The notes below the pieces were generated by a model. It had not been told where the DNA came from. It saw only the letters and a list, made by a program, of their open reading frames with translations, and did no database searches. Below, piece after piece: positions 14,730 through 23,399 of a stretch of 64,000 bases of DNA (position 1 is the first letter of the stretch; every line of letters starts with the position of its first letter). Source of the stretch: UBA11346 sp038060575 (GTDB lineage: Bacteria > Planctomycetota > UBA11346); contig CAZZAM010000002.1 of NCBI GenBank assembly GCA_964652775.1, forward strand, positions 1-64,000, given 5' to 3'. A program made the translations under genes and the position numbers.

Positions 14730-16633
14730 TGCCCAATCTCCAAACGCGCGCTCATCTGCGACGCCCAATAGCCGTACGATACCATCAGCTTTTTCCCAAC
14801 CGTTGAACCAACCGTGGTGGTTCCGTGGAACATACCGGTGTCTGGTCCGGTCTCGGTGACCGTGACGCGCGTTGCCGCACCGTTGTCACCGATCACCTCG
14901 ACCCAACCCGTCTCAATGGCAGTCGGATCTTGGTTGAGTGCGGCACGCAGTTCGATGCCGACGCGTTCGCCGGGTTTGGCGCGAGTAATTGGTTTGCTGC
15001 TGCCCGGAGAAACCCACGCGATGTGCTGGCTGCCGATCTGCGCAAACGTCACCGTCGCCATCCAGGCGCGATTGGTGATCGCCCAGCCTTCGCAACCCCA
15101 CGGACCACCACCACCTTCGTAAGCAGGATTATATGGAAACGCCTCATTGGCTGGCGTTCCTTCTACGACACCGCGACATAGGCCCAATTTACCAATGCCA
15201 TGTGGATGACCATGTGGCCAACCCACTTCAATCCCCTTCCACACCAGGCCTGTCTTCTTGCGTTCCGGACTGACGTTGGTGCAAACGGCCCGCGCCGGGT
15301 TGCAGCCGAAAACGAAATTGACGTACGACCATCCGTGGGCGCGCAGTCCCTTGTCGCCAAGAACGTGCGCAACCAGAAACATCGCCCCGCCGAGTCCTGC
15401 CACGGGACCAATTTCCTTCATCCCATCAAGCGCCCATTCCTGGTCAGAGTGCGTGCGGTAATGCCACATATTCTTCGTGCGAGTGAGCATGTAATCACGC
15501 CACGCAGCCAATTTTTCGCGCGTGCCTGGCGGAGCCTGCTCGGGCGCCAGCATCAAGAGCAGAGCGAGAGCCTGTGGTGGTACGTGTTCTGAATTCCTCA
15601 AGATCCAACTGTGGGCCGGATTTCCTGCCGGATCCCACTCGCGCACCATCACCTCGGCTTCGCGACACGCATTCGCCAGAAATCGCTTCGGATCGCCGTC
15701 TTTCTCGGCGCGTTCGCTCAGCCACATGAACAGGTTCCGAATGATGCACTGGCCGGGCACGGTCAGTTGTTCGCCGTATTCCTCGACCATGTTCGGATAC
15801 CGCTGCTTGAATTTTGCAATCAGCTTGGCCTTGCCATTGCGCATCACGCGTTCGCGCCCGGCCTTGTCCCAGCTCTCAAGACACAGGGCACGATAACGTT
15901 GGTAGTCGGCCTCTGGCAAACGTGGCTTGAGAAATGCATGATACGACGCCAACACCGCCGCAAGCTGGTCCAAGTTGTTGGGATCGTTGGTGAGAGGAAA
16001 TGCATTGGCACAGAACTCGGCGTGCCAGCACATCAGGTCGAGAATGTCCGGCGAATCCTTCGGCCCCAATTCGTTGGTCCAACGATCAAAAAGCGCCGGA
16101 TTCGCCGCGTAAAACAAGGCGATAAACGGTAGCTCCAGCGTATATCCAGCACCATCGCGCGATGGGCCATAGCCCTCGGTCAGCGCTTTGCCGGGGGCGA
16201 CTGGCGCTTTGATGAGTGGCTTAAGCGGATCCGTGCTAACCCTGACATCGATGAAAAATTGGTAGGCAAAGGCACTCGCGGCGCGTTCGAGTGCGTGATC
16301 AGCGATAACGAATGGATGCGAGCGCCCAGCGCCGGGAACGTCGACCACGAACTCAGCGCTGCCCGCCGGATCAAAAGTGGTGAAGTCGCCAGCCTGGCCA
16401 ACGATCTTGCCAGTAAACACCGCCGCGCCTCCGGCTGCCAGATGAATCGCAAACGGTGTTCCATCGGCGATCTTCGGAACCACGAATCGTTTCGCCTCGC
16501 CAAGATTGTAGCCGATCTGATTGACCACTGGTGGCGGTATCGCTGGCCCAGTCGGCGCGGCTGCTTCGCCAGCACCGAGACCGACTGGCAGGAACATCAT
16601 AATCAAACACAGGGCTGGATGTCTCGACGTCAT
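14723..16633 (-). CDS. GH9-like glycoside hydrolase, secreted
   Basis: The 636-residue protein has a signal peptide (MTSRHPALCLIMMFLPVGLGAG) and an N-terminal NQIGYNLGEAKRFVV segment typical of the Ig-like domain before GH9 cellulases. A long helical region follows (about residues 140-500) with YVNFVFGCNPARAVC and TNRAWMATVTF, where GH9 enzymes have their (L/F)GxNP and late catalytic blocks. A C-terminal beta domain may be present. It is probably exported and acts on a plant- or algal-type glycan; I cannot confirm the catalytic Asp/Glu pair. Its ATG overlaps the MFS stop (ATGA), so the two are coupled. Confidence 0.65.
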   Translation of the reverse strand: MTSRHPALCLIMMFLPVGLGAGEAAAPTGPAIPPPVVNQIGYNLGEAKRFVVPKIADGTPFAIHLAAGGAAVFTGKIVGQAGDFTTFDPAGSAEFVVDVPGAGRSHPFVIADHALERAASAFAYQFFIDVRVSTDPLKPLIKAPVAPGKALTEGYGPSRDGAGYTLELPFIALFYAANPALFDRWTNELGPKDSPDILDLMCWHAEFCANAFPLTNDPNNLDQLAAVLASYHAFLKPRLPEADYQRYRALCLESWDKAGRERVMRNGKAKLIAKFKQRYPNMVEEYGEQLTVPGQCIIRNLFMWLSERAEKDGDPKRFLANACREAEVMVREWDPAGNPAHSWILRNSEHVPPQALALLLMLAPEQAPPGTREKLAAWRDYMLTRTKNMWHYRTHSDQEWALDGMKEIGPVAGLGGAMFLVAHVLGDKGLRAHGWSYVNFVFGCNPARAVCTNVSPERKKTGLVWKGIEVGWPHGHPHGIGKLGLCRGVVEGTPANEAFPYNPAYEGGGGPWGCEGWAITNRAWMATVTFAQIGSQHIAWVSPGSSKPITRAKPGERVGIELRAALNQDPTAIETGWVEVIGDNGAATRVTVTETGPDTGMFHGTTTVGSTVGKKLMVSYGYWASQMSARLEIGQP

Positions 16634-17916
16634 GGGTTACCTCGCGGTGCGTCCTGGTGATTCCAGCGTCGGCCAAGGCCTGCACAGAGCAACCAAGCCA
16701 GTGGATGTACGAGCGCAAATACGAGCAGCACCGTGGTGAACGAGCCCTCTTTGGCAATGCTGCCAACCCAGCTATTCATGAGGATTCCGCCAGTCGCGCT
16801 GGCTGCAGCGATAAGTCCGAAAACCGTGGCGGTCTGGTGCGGCGGCATGACTTCCGAGATCAACGCTGACACGTTGACCAACCAGGCGAGGTGAGCCCCG
16901 ATGACAGCCATCGCTGCCGCCAGAACCACCGCATCGGATGGATGCAGCGCGACCAGGACCGACAACGGCGTCAACAAACAACAGAACAACATCACACGTA
17001 AGCGACCACGCGCTGGAGAACCGCCGCGTCCAATCAACCAAGCTGCCAGAAATCCTCCCGCCAGGCAGCCAATGTCTGCAGGCAGATAGACAAACCACAG
17101 ATGGGATAGTTGCTCTTGCGACCAACCATGCTCGCGGTTGAGCAAGGTCGGAAACCAAAATTGATAAAAATACCAGACCGGATCGGTGATGAGGCGGGTG
17201 ATCACCAGGAGCCACACTTCGCGTCGCGACAGGATTGCCTTCCAAGTAATCCATGCGGAGGTCGGCTCTTCTGGGTTCGCTGACGCACTGCGTGGCGATG
17301 ACGGACACACCCACAACCACAACGGCACCAACACCAATCCAGCCAAACCGGTGGCCAGAAAAGCCCAGGTCCAATGCTCGCCCCCACCAGCCAGGCTGAT
17401 AATCAACGGCGGCGCGATGGTTGCGCCAAGTGTGGCGCCCATGGTCGACAACGCCAAGACAACCCCTCGCGTGCGCGGCAGGAAGCGTTCCGCAGCCAGT
17501 CGCGGAACAGCAACCCACAGGCCTGCTTCGCCAATACCGAGCACCGCGCGACACACCAGCATGCCACCAAGCCCGTCAACCAATGCCGTTGCAGCATTGG
17601 CCAATGACCACACCGCCAGACTGATGGCGATTCCGGCGCGCGGACCGATGCGATCAATGAACCATCCCGAGCACAAAAACGAAGCGGTGTACGCGATCAG
17701 AAACACATTAACCGCCTGCGCGTATCCACCTTCGTCGATCCCCAGCCGCAGTTTCAGGGTCGGTGCCAACAGCGACAACGCTTGACGATCGACGTAATTC
17801 AGGACCGCAGCTGCGACAATCGCCAGCACCAGAAATGAGCCACGCGAGCCGATCCGCCAGATGGAATCGCCCGGATCAGACAACGACACCGCCGGTTGTT
17901 CCACGCCCCTGCGCAT
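16630..17916 (-). CDS. MFS transporter, anion:cation symporter type
   Basis: The 428-residue protein has about 12 hydrophobic segments. The first loop carries NYVDRQALSLLAP, and SGWFIDRIGPRAGI is the MFS motif A; VCRAVLGIGEAGLWVAVPRLAAE and ERFLPRTRGVVLALSTMGATLG resemble the ACS (hexuronate/phthalate) group. Sugar-acid uptake is likely, which fits the downstream GH9-like hydrolase. The ATG at 17916 is preferred over a TTG five codons earlier. It is the first gene of a two-gene unit and is preceded on the same strand by an AraC regulator. Confidence 0.85.
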   Translation of the reverse strand: MRRGVEQPAVSLSDPGDSIWRIGSRGSFLVLAIVAAAVLNYVDRQALSLLAPTLKLRLGIDEGGYAQAVNVFLIAYTASFLCSGWFIDRIGPRAGIAISLAVWSLANAATALVDGLGGMLVCRAVLGIGEAGLWVAVPRLAAERFLPRTRGVVLALSTMGATLGATIAPPLIISLAGGGEHWTWAFLATGLAGLVLVPLWLWVCPSSPRSASANPEEPTSAWITWKAILSRREVWLLVITRLITDPVWYFYQFWFPTLLNREHGWSQEQLSHLWFVYLPADIGCLAGGFLAAWLIGRGGSPARGRLRVMLFCCLLTPLSVLVALHPSDAVVLAAAMAVIGAHLAWLVNVSALISEVMPPHQTATVFGLIAAASATGGILMNSWVGSIAKEGSFTTVLLVFALVHPLAWLLCAGLGRRWNHQDAPRGNP

Positions 17917-18028
17917 GTGTCGTGTACCCAATCGTGATGCGGTCGCGGTGCAGCGTACGCGTCAGTGGGTGCAACAACCAGGGTCCGAACCGGGTCGCGA
18001 TCGCACTGGATCGGAGGAACCAGCCTGG

Positions 18029-18865
18029 TTACTCGCGTTGAACGCGGCGTTGCCAGACTCCTGGTGGGCAACCGAGAACACTGCGAAATTGCCGCCCGAA
18101 TAGGCGCGGATCCTGATAGCCGAGCCGCTGCGCCACCGCTGTTGGGGTGAGTCCCTGTGACAACAGATCGGTCGCGATGCGGATGCGTTCGCGTACGATC
18201 CAGGCACGCGGGGATAGTCCGGTCGTTGCACGGATGAGTCGACTGGCCCAGTCGGGACTGACCCGCAGTCGATGTGCCAAGTCCCGGGGGGAAATGGCGC
18301 ATGGCCGCCGCGCCAGGTCGCTCGACAAGACGGCCATCTGGTCACCGGTGAGTCGACGCGGCCCTGAGTTCACACCCACTGTGTGGTCTTCCATGCGGGC
18401 GAACGCACGGCAGAACGCACGCGCAATATCTGCAGCCAAAGCGCTATCGGCATCCGCATGCAGTTCATCCACCAGCAGATCCACTAAACGCTCCAACGCA
18501 GCATCCATCGCAACAATGCGCGCTGAACGACCCCAGGCGACCGTCCGCGTTCCCAGTGCGATGCGCAGGCGAAATCGCGCCAACACGGGCGGCTCCTGGG
18601 CCAAGAAGCGGAACGACACCTGCGGTGGGACCAGACAGATCGCGCCAGCATGCAGGTGATGCCAACTGCCACCGAGCCGCGCCGAGATCCGGCCCTGGCG
18701 GCAGGCATAGACGAGGTGGGCATCAAGCTTCCGTTCAGCGGTGTCCCAATTGGTCACCATGCGCACCCGACCGCGCGCGAAGTCACCAAGCGTCGGCGTC
18801 AGTTGCAGTCTGGGATCATCTAGCGCGTCCTGCCACGCCGCATCGTCAAGTACCTGATCGGGCAT
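18029..18865 (-). CDS. AraC-family transcriptional regulator
   Basis: The C-terminal third has two helix-turn-helix motifs of the AraC type (ISPRDLAHRLRVSPDWASRLIRATTGLSPRAWIVRERI; then ATDLLSQGLTPTAVAQRLGY and the FGRQFRSVLGCPPG signature). The N-terminal part (residues 1-160) looks like a cupin-type ligand-binding domain. It probably senses a sugar and controls the MFS-GH9 pair downstream and/or the divergent FAD-oxidoreductase operon. An ATG at 18865 is used; a GTG at 18889 in frame would add 8 residues and has no better ribosome site. Confidence 0.88.
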   Translation of the reverse strand: MPDQVLDDAAWQDALDDPRLQLTPTLGDFARGRVRMVTNWDTAERKLDAHLVYACRQGRISARLGGSWHHLHAGAICLVPPQVSFRFLAQEPPVLARFRLRIALGTRTVAWGRSARIVAMDAALERLVDLLVDELHADADSALAADIARAFCRAFARMEDHTVGVNSGPRRLTGDQMAVLSSDLARRPCAISPRDLAHRLRVSPDWASRLIRATTGLSPRAWIVRERIRIATDLLSQGLTPTAVAQRLGYQDPRLFGRQFRSVLGCPPGVWQRRVQRE

Positions 18866-18918
18866 CCCAGCATCATGGTGAACTCCCACTCAGTGCGAGT
18901 GCGGCACGACCCGAACGG

Positions 18919-18948
18919 TTGCCCGTGCCCTATACACCCAGCTAGACT
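18919..18948 (+). promoter_or_regulatory. Candidate sigma-70-type promoter
   Basis: TTGCCC (18919-18924) and TAGACT (18943-18948) are separated by 18 bases and lie 18 bases before the FAD-oxidoreductase ATG, between it and the divergent AraC gene. The -35 matches 4 of 6 and the -10 4 of 6 consensus bases. It is the best candidate in this short intergenic space, but weak. Confidence 0.3.
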
Positions 18949-18965
18949 GAGCGCGGAGCCAAGCC

Positions 18966-21314
18966 ATGCACGAATCCACCCTCTCACGTGATCTCCCCTC
19001 GCTCATGCGCGCCGAGGCTACAGCAGGTGGGCGTAGCGTTCGCGAAGTCGCCCTCGCCACGGATCTCGTTGTGGTTGGCGGTGGCATCGCTGGATTATGC
19101 GCTGCGATCAGCGCCGCTCGTCAGGGCATCAAGGTCGTCCTGATCCAGGATCGCCCGGTCCTCGGCGGCAACGCCTCCAGCGAAGTGCGACTGTGGCTGC
19201 TGGGCGCGACCGTGCACATGGGCAGCAACAACCGTTGGGCGCGCGAAGGCGGCATCGTTGGCGAGATCTACACCGAAAACCTGTGGCGGAATCCCGAAGG
19301 CAATCCGCTGATCTTCGACAGCATCCTGCTCGAGTGGGCAGTGCGTGAGGCGAACCTGCACCTGCTGCTGAACACGGCGGTCGATGCGTGCGCGCAGGAT
19401 GCCAGCGGACGCATTACCTCGGTCACCGGCTTCTGTGCGCAGAACTCGACCCGCTATGTCGCCAGCGCGCCGCTGTTTTGCGATGCCTCGGGCGACGGGG
19501 TCCTGGGTTTCTGCGCCGGCGCACCATTCCGCATGGGTGCCGAAGCGCGCGACGAGTTTGGCGAAGCCAACGCTCCCGGCGGAGAGTTCGGTCGCCTGCT
19601 TGGCCACTCCATCTACTTCTATGCCAAGGACGTCGGCCGTCCGGTGAACTTTGTGGCGCCAGCGTTCGCTCTCACCGACATCACGAAAATTCCACGTTGG
19701 AAATCGTTCGACGCGAAAACCATGGGCTGTCGGCTGTGGTGGATCGAATGGGGTGGGCGTTTCGACACCGTGCACGACACCGAAGCGATCAAGTGGGAGT
19801 TGTGGAAGGTCGTTTATGGCGTCTGGAATCACATCAAAAACAGCGGTCTTTTCCCGGATGCGGCCAATCTGACGCTGGAGTGGGTCGGCCACATTCCCGG
19901 CAAGCGCGAAAGCCGCCGCTTCGAGGGTGCCCACATCTTGACCCAGCAGGACATCATCGAACGACGTCACCACCAGGACGTGGTCGCGCACGGCGGTTGG
20001 TCGATCGATCTGCATCCCGCCGACGGCGTGTACTCGGCCATGCCTGGCAGTTTCCACCTGCAGTCAAAATCCGTCTACGGCATCCCGTATCGCTGCTACT
20101 ATTCGCGCACAGTGCCGAATTTATTCATGGCCGGGCGCATCATCTCGACCACTCACGTCGCATTCGGCAGCACGCGCGTCATGGCCACCTGCGGTGTCGG
20201 CGGCCAAGCAGTTGGAACTGCGGCGGCTATCTGTCACGCACGCGGTCTTGATCCAGCGGCAATCACCGCGGATCCCAAACTGGTCAGTGAACTCCAACGC
20301 CGCTTGCTGCGCACTGGCCAATTCCTGCCGGGCGTGGCCCTCTCAGACCCAGATGACTTGGTGCCTTCAGCAACGGTGACCGCCAGTTCAACCCTCCAAC
20401 TGGCCGAGCTCCCTCCTGACGGACCATGGGCTGAACTCGACCACCCGCGGGCCCAATTACTGCCTGCCATCGCCGGCGCATTCCCCGCTGTCCGTTTGTG
20501 GACAAAAGCCACGCAGCCGACCCGCATCCGCATTGAACTACGTCAAAGCGAACGCGCGCATGAACACTGCCCCGAGATCGTCTTGGCCCACCGCGACATT
20601 GATCTGCCCGCTGGCGAGGCGGAGATTGGCCCCATCGACTTCGGCGTCGTCGTCGATCAAACCCGGCACATCTGGTTGATGCTACCGAAGACAGATGGCG
20701 TGTCGGTGCGCGAATCCGAACTGCGCGTCACCGGTGTACTCGCGCTCTGGCAACGCCGTTGGCATACCGACGCCAAGGACGACAGCGGCAAACTCTGTCA
20801 ACAGCATCTCGGTGGCGAAGACTTCACCTTGTATGTTCCACGCCGGCGGCCCGAGGGACTCAATCTGGCACTACGCCTCACCAGTCCGCTCTCGGCATTT
20901 TCGGTGGCCAATCTCAGCAACGGCGTGGATCGGCCAATGGCCGGTGCCAATGCCTGGGTTGCAGCGCCAACCGATCCAGCACCGAGCATTCAGCTGGCGT
21001 GGTCCAAGCCTCAAGCAGTGGCGCGGGTGGAGATCGCCTGCGACGTCGACTTCGATCACGCGATGGAAACCGTGCTGCTCGGCCATCCCGAACGCGCGGT
21101 GCCGTTCTGCGCGCGCACGCTGCTCATACGTGATGGTGCCGGAAGCGTTCTCGCCAAGATCGACGACAACCGCATGGGCCTCGTCATCATCGACCTGCCA
21201 AGCGGCACCATCGTCAACCAACTCACCATCGCGATCGAGGCCATGCACGGACCCGCGCCGGCAGCGTTGTTCGGCGTGCGCTGCTTTGCTGCGCGTGCGA
21301 CAACGACTCGCTAA
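18966..21314 (+). CDS. Large FAD-dependent oxidoreductase
   Basis: The 782-residue protein starts with a Rossmann FAD-binding motif (LVVVGGGIAGLCAAISAARQ, about residues 39-58), followed by LGGNASSEVRLW, typical of the FAD_oxidored (PF12831) group. The FAD domain continues to about residue 450, including YSRTVPNLFMAGRIISTTHV and ATCGVGGQAVGTAAA. The remainder (about 480-782) is beta-rich and unassigned. No signal peptide is evident. A GGAG eight bases before the ATG supports the start. It is paired with a downstream M14-type peptidase. Substrate unknown; sugar oxidation is possible given its neighbours. Confidence 0.85.
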   Translation: MHESTLSRDLPSLMRAEATAGGRSVREVALATDLVVVGGGIAGLCAAISAARQGIKVVLIQDRPVLGGNASSEVRLWLLGATVHMGSNNRWAREGGIVGEIYTENLWRNPEGNPLIFDSILLEWAVREANLHLLLNTAVDACAQDASGRITSVTGFCAQNSTRYVASAPLFCDASGDGVLGFCAGAPFRMGAEARDEFGEANAPGGEFGRLLGHSIYFYAKDVGRPVNFVAPAFALTDITKIPRWKSFDAKTMGCRLWWIEWGGRFDTVHDTEAIKWELWKVVYGVWNHIKNSGLFPDAANLTLEWVGHIPGKRESRRFEGAHILTQQDIIERRHHQDVVAHGGWSIDLHPADGVYSAMPGSFHLQSKSVYGIPYRCYYSRTVPNLFMAGRIISTTHVAFGSTRVMATCGVGGQAVGTAAAICHARGLDPAAITADPKLVSELQRRLLRTGQFLPGVALSDPDDLVPSATVTASSTLQLAELPPDGPWAELDHPRAQLLPAIAGAFPAVRLWTKATQPTRIRIELRQSERAHEHCPEIVLAHRDIDLPAGEAEIGPIDFGVVVDQTRHIWLMLPKTDGVSVRESELRVTGVLALWQRRWHTDAKDDSGKLCQQHLGGEDFTLYVPRRRPEGLNLALRLTSPLSAFSVANLSNGVDRPMAGANAWVAAPTDPAPSIQLAWSKPQAVARVEIACDVDFDHAMETVLLGHPERAVPFCARTLLIRDGAGSVLAKIDDNRMGLVIIDLPSGTIVNQLTIAIEAMHGPAPAALFGVRCFAARATTTR

Positions 21315-21332
21315 TCCTACCCTGGAGATGAC

Positions 21333-22520
21333 ATGTCCCTCGTGCTCACGCTCGTTCTGTTACCAAGTCTCGTGATCGCCGCCAATGCCACAGGCACGCC
21401 TCAGACCGCCTGGGACGGTGACGGTCTCAGCGTCGATACTGCTTTCCCTGGTGGCAATCTCATCGTCGAGAACATCGCCAATGGCGTGCTGCGCGTTCGT
21501 CATGATCAACGCGACACGCCAAGGCCCTGGTTTAACTGGGCCTTTCGTCTGCGCGGTCAGGCCGGACGGCGTGTCGAAGTTCAATTTGGCAGCGCTGTCG
21601 TTGGCGTCCGCGGACCGGCACTGAGTGGCGATGACGGTGCCACCTGGCATTGGCTGGATGATACTGCTGGGGCCCGTCGTAGCTCCTTTGCGGTCACCCT
21701 CCCAGCAGACGGATCGGCGCTACGACTCAGCATGGGCATCCCGTATCAGGTCAGCACCTGGACCGCGTTCACCACCGCCAATCCCGAGTTGAAACCGACG
21801 TCGCTGTGCCAGTCACGCCATGGCCGACAGGTGCCGTTGTTGCGTGTGGGCGGCGGCACTTCTGCGCCCTGTCTGATCGTGGTCACCGCGCGCCACCACA
21901 GTTGCGAAGCCATGGCCGGATTCGTGCTGGAAGGCTTGGCGCGCGCCGTCCTCGCCGATGCCACTTGGAAGACGCGCGCCGAGTGCGTCTTCATTCCCTT
22001 CGTAGATATCGACGGCGTCGAGGAGGGCGATCAGGGCAAGGGCCGCCAACCGCACGATCACGGTCGCGACTACCACGGTGACAGCCTGTATCCAGAAACC
22101 GCCGCGATCCGAGTCGGGCTGCCTACGTGGGCCGCTGGGCGCCGCACCATCGTCATCGATCTGCACTGCCCAGGTCTTGGTGGGACCCACCACCAACATA
22201 TCCACCAAGTAGGCGCCGCCGACGCTACCGCATGGGCCGCGCAGCAACGCTTCGCCGAAGTGCTTGAACAGACCAAGCGTGGTCCGTTGCCCTATCGCGC
22301 CACCGGCGATCTGCCGTTCGGATCAGCATGGAATGTGGCTGCATCCTACGTTGATGGCAAAAGCCTGCGCGAGTGGGCCAGTGAACAACCGCATATGCGT
22401 TTGGCCACCTCCATAGAAATCCCCTATGCAGATGCCAACAGTGTCGCCGTCTTGCCCGATGGAGCCCGCGCATTCGGCGCCGACTTGGCACGCGCGTTAG
22501 CCGCGTTGCTCGCTCGGTAG
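21333..22520 (+). CDS. Secreted M14-like zinc carboxypeptidase
   Basis: The 395-residue protein has a signal peptide (MSLVLTLVLLPSLVIAANA), a beta-rich N-terminal region and an M14-type domain. Zinc ligands are suggested by ARHHSCEAMAGFVLEG (HxxE) and by the later His in IDLHCPGLGG; the catalytic Glu could be in ATSIEIPYADANS. It may cleave peptides or amides in the cell envelope. GGAG six bases before the ATG marks the start, 18 bases after the FAD-oxidoreductase stop, so the two form an operon. A small hairpin (CGCCGA-ACA-TCGGCG, 22525-22539) follows the stop. Confidence 0.75.
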   Translation: MSLVLTLVLLPSLVIAANATGTPQTAWDGDGLSVDTAFPGGNLIVENIANGVLRVRHDQRDTPRPWFNWAFRLRGQAGRRVEVQFGSAVVGVRGPALSGDDGATWHWLDDTAGARRSSFAVTLPADGSALRLSMGIPYQVSTWTAFTTANPELKPTSLCQSRHGRQVPLLRVGGGTSAPCLIVVTARHHSCEAMAGFVLEGLARAVLADATWKTRAECVFIPFVDIDGVEEGDQGKGRQPHDHGRDYHGDSLYPETAAIRVGLPTWAAGRRTIVIDLHCPGLGGTHHQHIHQVGAADATAWAAQQRFAEVLEQTKRGPLPYRATGDLPFGSAWNVAASYVDGKSLREWASEQPHMRLATSIEIPYADANSVAVLPDGARAFGADLARALAALLAR

Positions 22521-22697
22521 GCAACGCCGAACATCGGCGCTCGGCTGCCAGCCTCATCCCATGCCGGCAGCGAACTGAAACGGACCCCTGGGATCGCCGA
22601 GTTGTACTCGGCCCGAAAAGTGCCGAGTGTCCACCAACCAGCCACACCTAAGCTTGTATTCTGGCCATTTCATCTAGACTGCCCGTGGAGTTTGTTC

Positions 22698-22973
22698 ATG
22701 CCAAACCTAACACATTCTCATATCTGGCAATTACAAGAAGCAAAAAATCGCCTGAGTGAAGTCATTCATGCGGCAGAACGACAAGGCCCGCAGACCATCA
22801 CCCGCCATGGCGAACCGGTCGCTTTGGTGATGCCCATTGCCCATGGATCCACCACGGCTTCCCTCTCAGCCTGGGATTTGCTGCGCGATGACACCGTCGC
22901 GAGTCTCGGTGGTCCACCTGCTGTCCCACTGCGCATCGCGGATAGCACCGAAGCGGTGCCGCTGCCATGGTGA
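22698..22973 (+). CDS. Phd/YefM-type antitoxin
   Basis: This 91-residue protein has the Phd/YefM pattern: WQLQEAKNRLSEVIHAAERQ, then GPQTITRHGEPVALVMPI. It should bind DNA through the N-terminal part and the PIN toxin through the C-terminal part. GGAG eight bases before the ATG at 22698 decides the start within a longer open frame. Its last 7 bases overlap the toxin start, and the two are co-expressed. Confidence 0.9.
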   Translation: MPNLTHSHIWQLQEAKNRLSEVIHAAERQGPQTITRHGEPVALVMPIAHGSTTASLSAWDLLRDDTVASLGGPPAVPLRIADSTEAVPLPW

Positions 22974-23392
22974 CCGGATTCTTGATCGACACCTGCCTAG
23001 TCTCCGAAACCGCCAAGCCACAACCTGACGCCCACGTTGAACGCTGGTTGCGTCAGTTGCCAGCCAATCGCCTGTGGACCAGCGTCATCGTGCTGGGCGA
23101 GTTGCAGGCTGGCATCAGTCTTCTTGATGATGGTGCTCGACGCAGATCGCTGGTTGCGTGGCTCGGCCGACAACGCGCCGCCTTCGGTGACCGCTGCTTG
23201 GCCATCGACGAATCCATCGCCCGCGCCTGGGGAGATCTGCACGCCGCCCGACAACGAATTGGTCGCCCACTACCCATGGCTGATGGCCTGATCGCCGCCA
23301 CGGCCTTGGTTCGTGGTCTGACCATCGCTACTCGCAATGGCGCTGACTTCAGCGAATGCGGTGTGCAGCTCGTGGATCCATGGGCAACGTGA
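22967..23392 (+). CDS. PIN-domain toxin (VapC/FitB type)
   Basis: This 141-residue putative ribonuclease has the PIN acidic set: Asp in FLIDTCLVSE, Glu in VIVLGELQAGI, and Asp in MADGLIAATAL with TRNGADF near the end. It is FitB-like by its N-terminal TCLVSE. It overlaps the antitoxin gene by 7 bases, the typical type II toxin-antitoxin layout. It is probably an RNA-targeting toxin held inactive by its partner. Confidence 0.9.
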   Translation: MVTGFLIDTCLVSETAKPQPDAHVERWLRQLPANRLWTSVIVLGELQAGISLLDDGARRRSLVAWLGRQRAAFGDRCLAIDESIARAWGDLHAARQRIGRPLPMADGLIAATALVRGLTIATRNGADFSECGVQLVDPWAT

Positions 23393-23399
23393 AAAAGGT

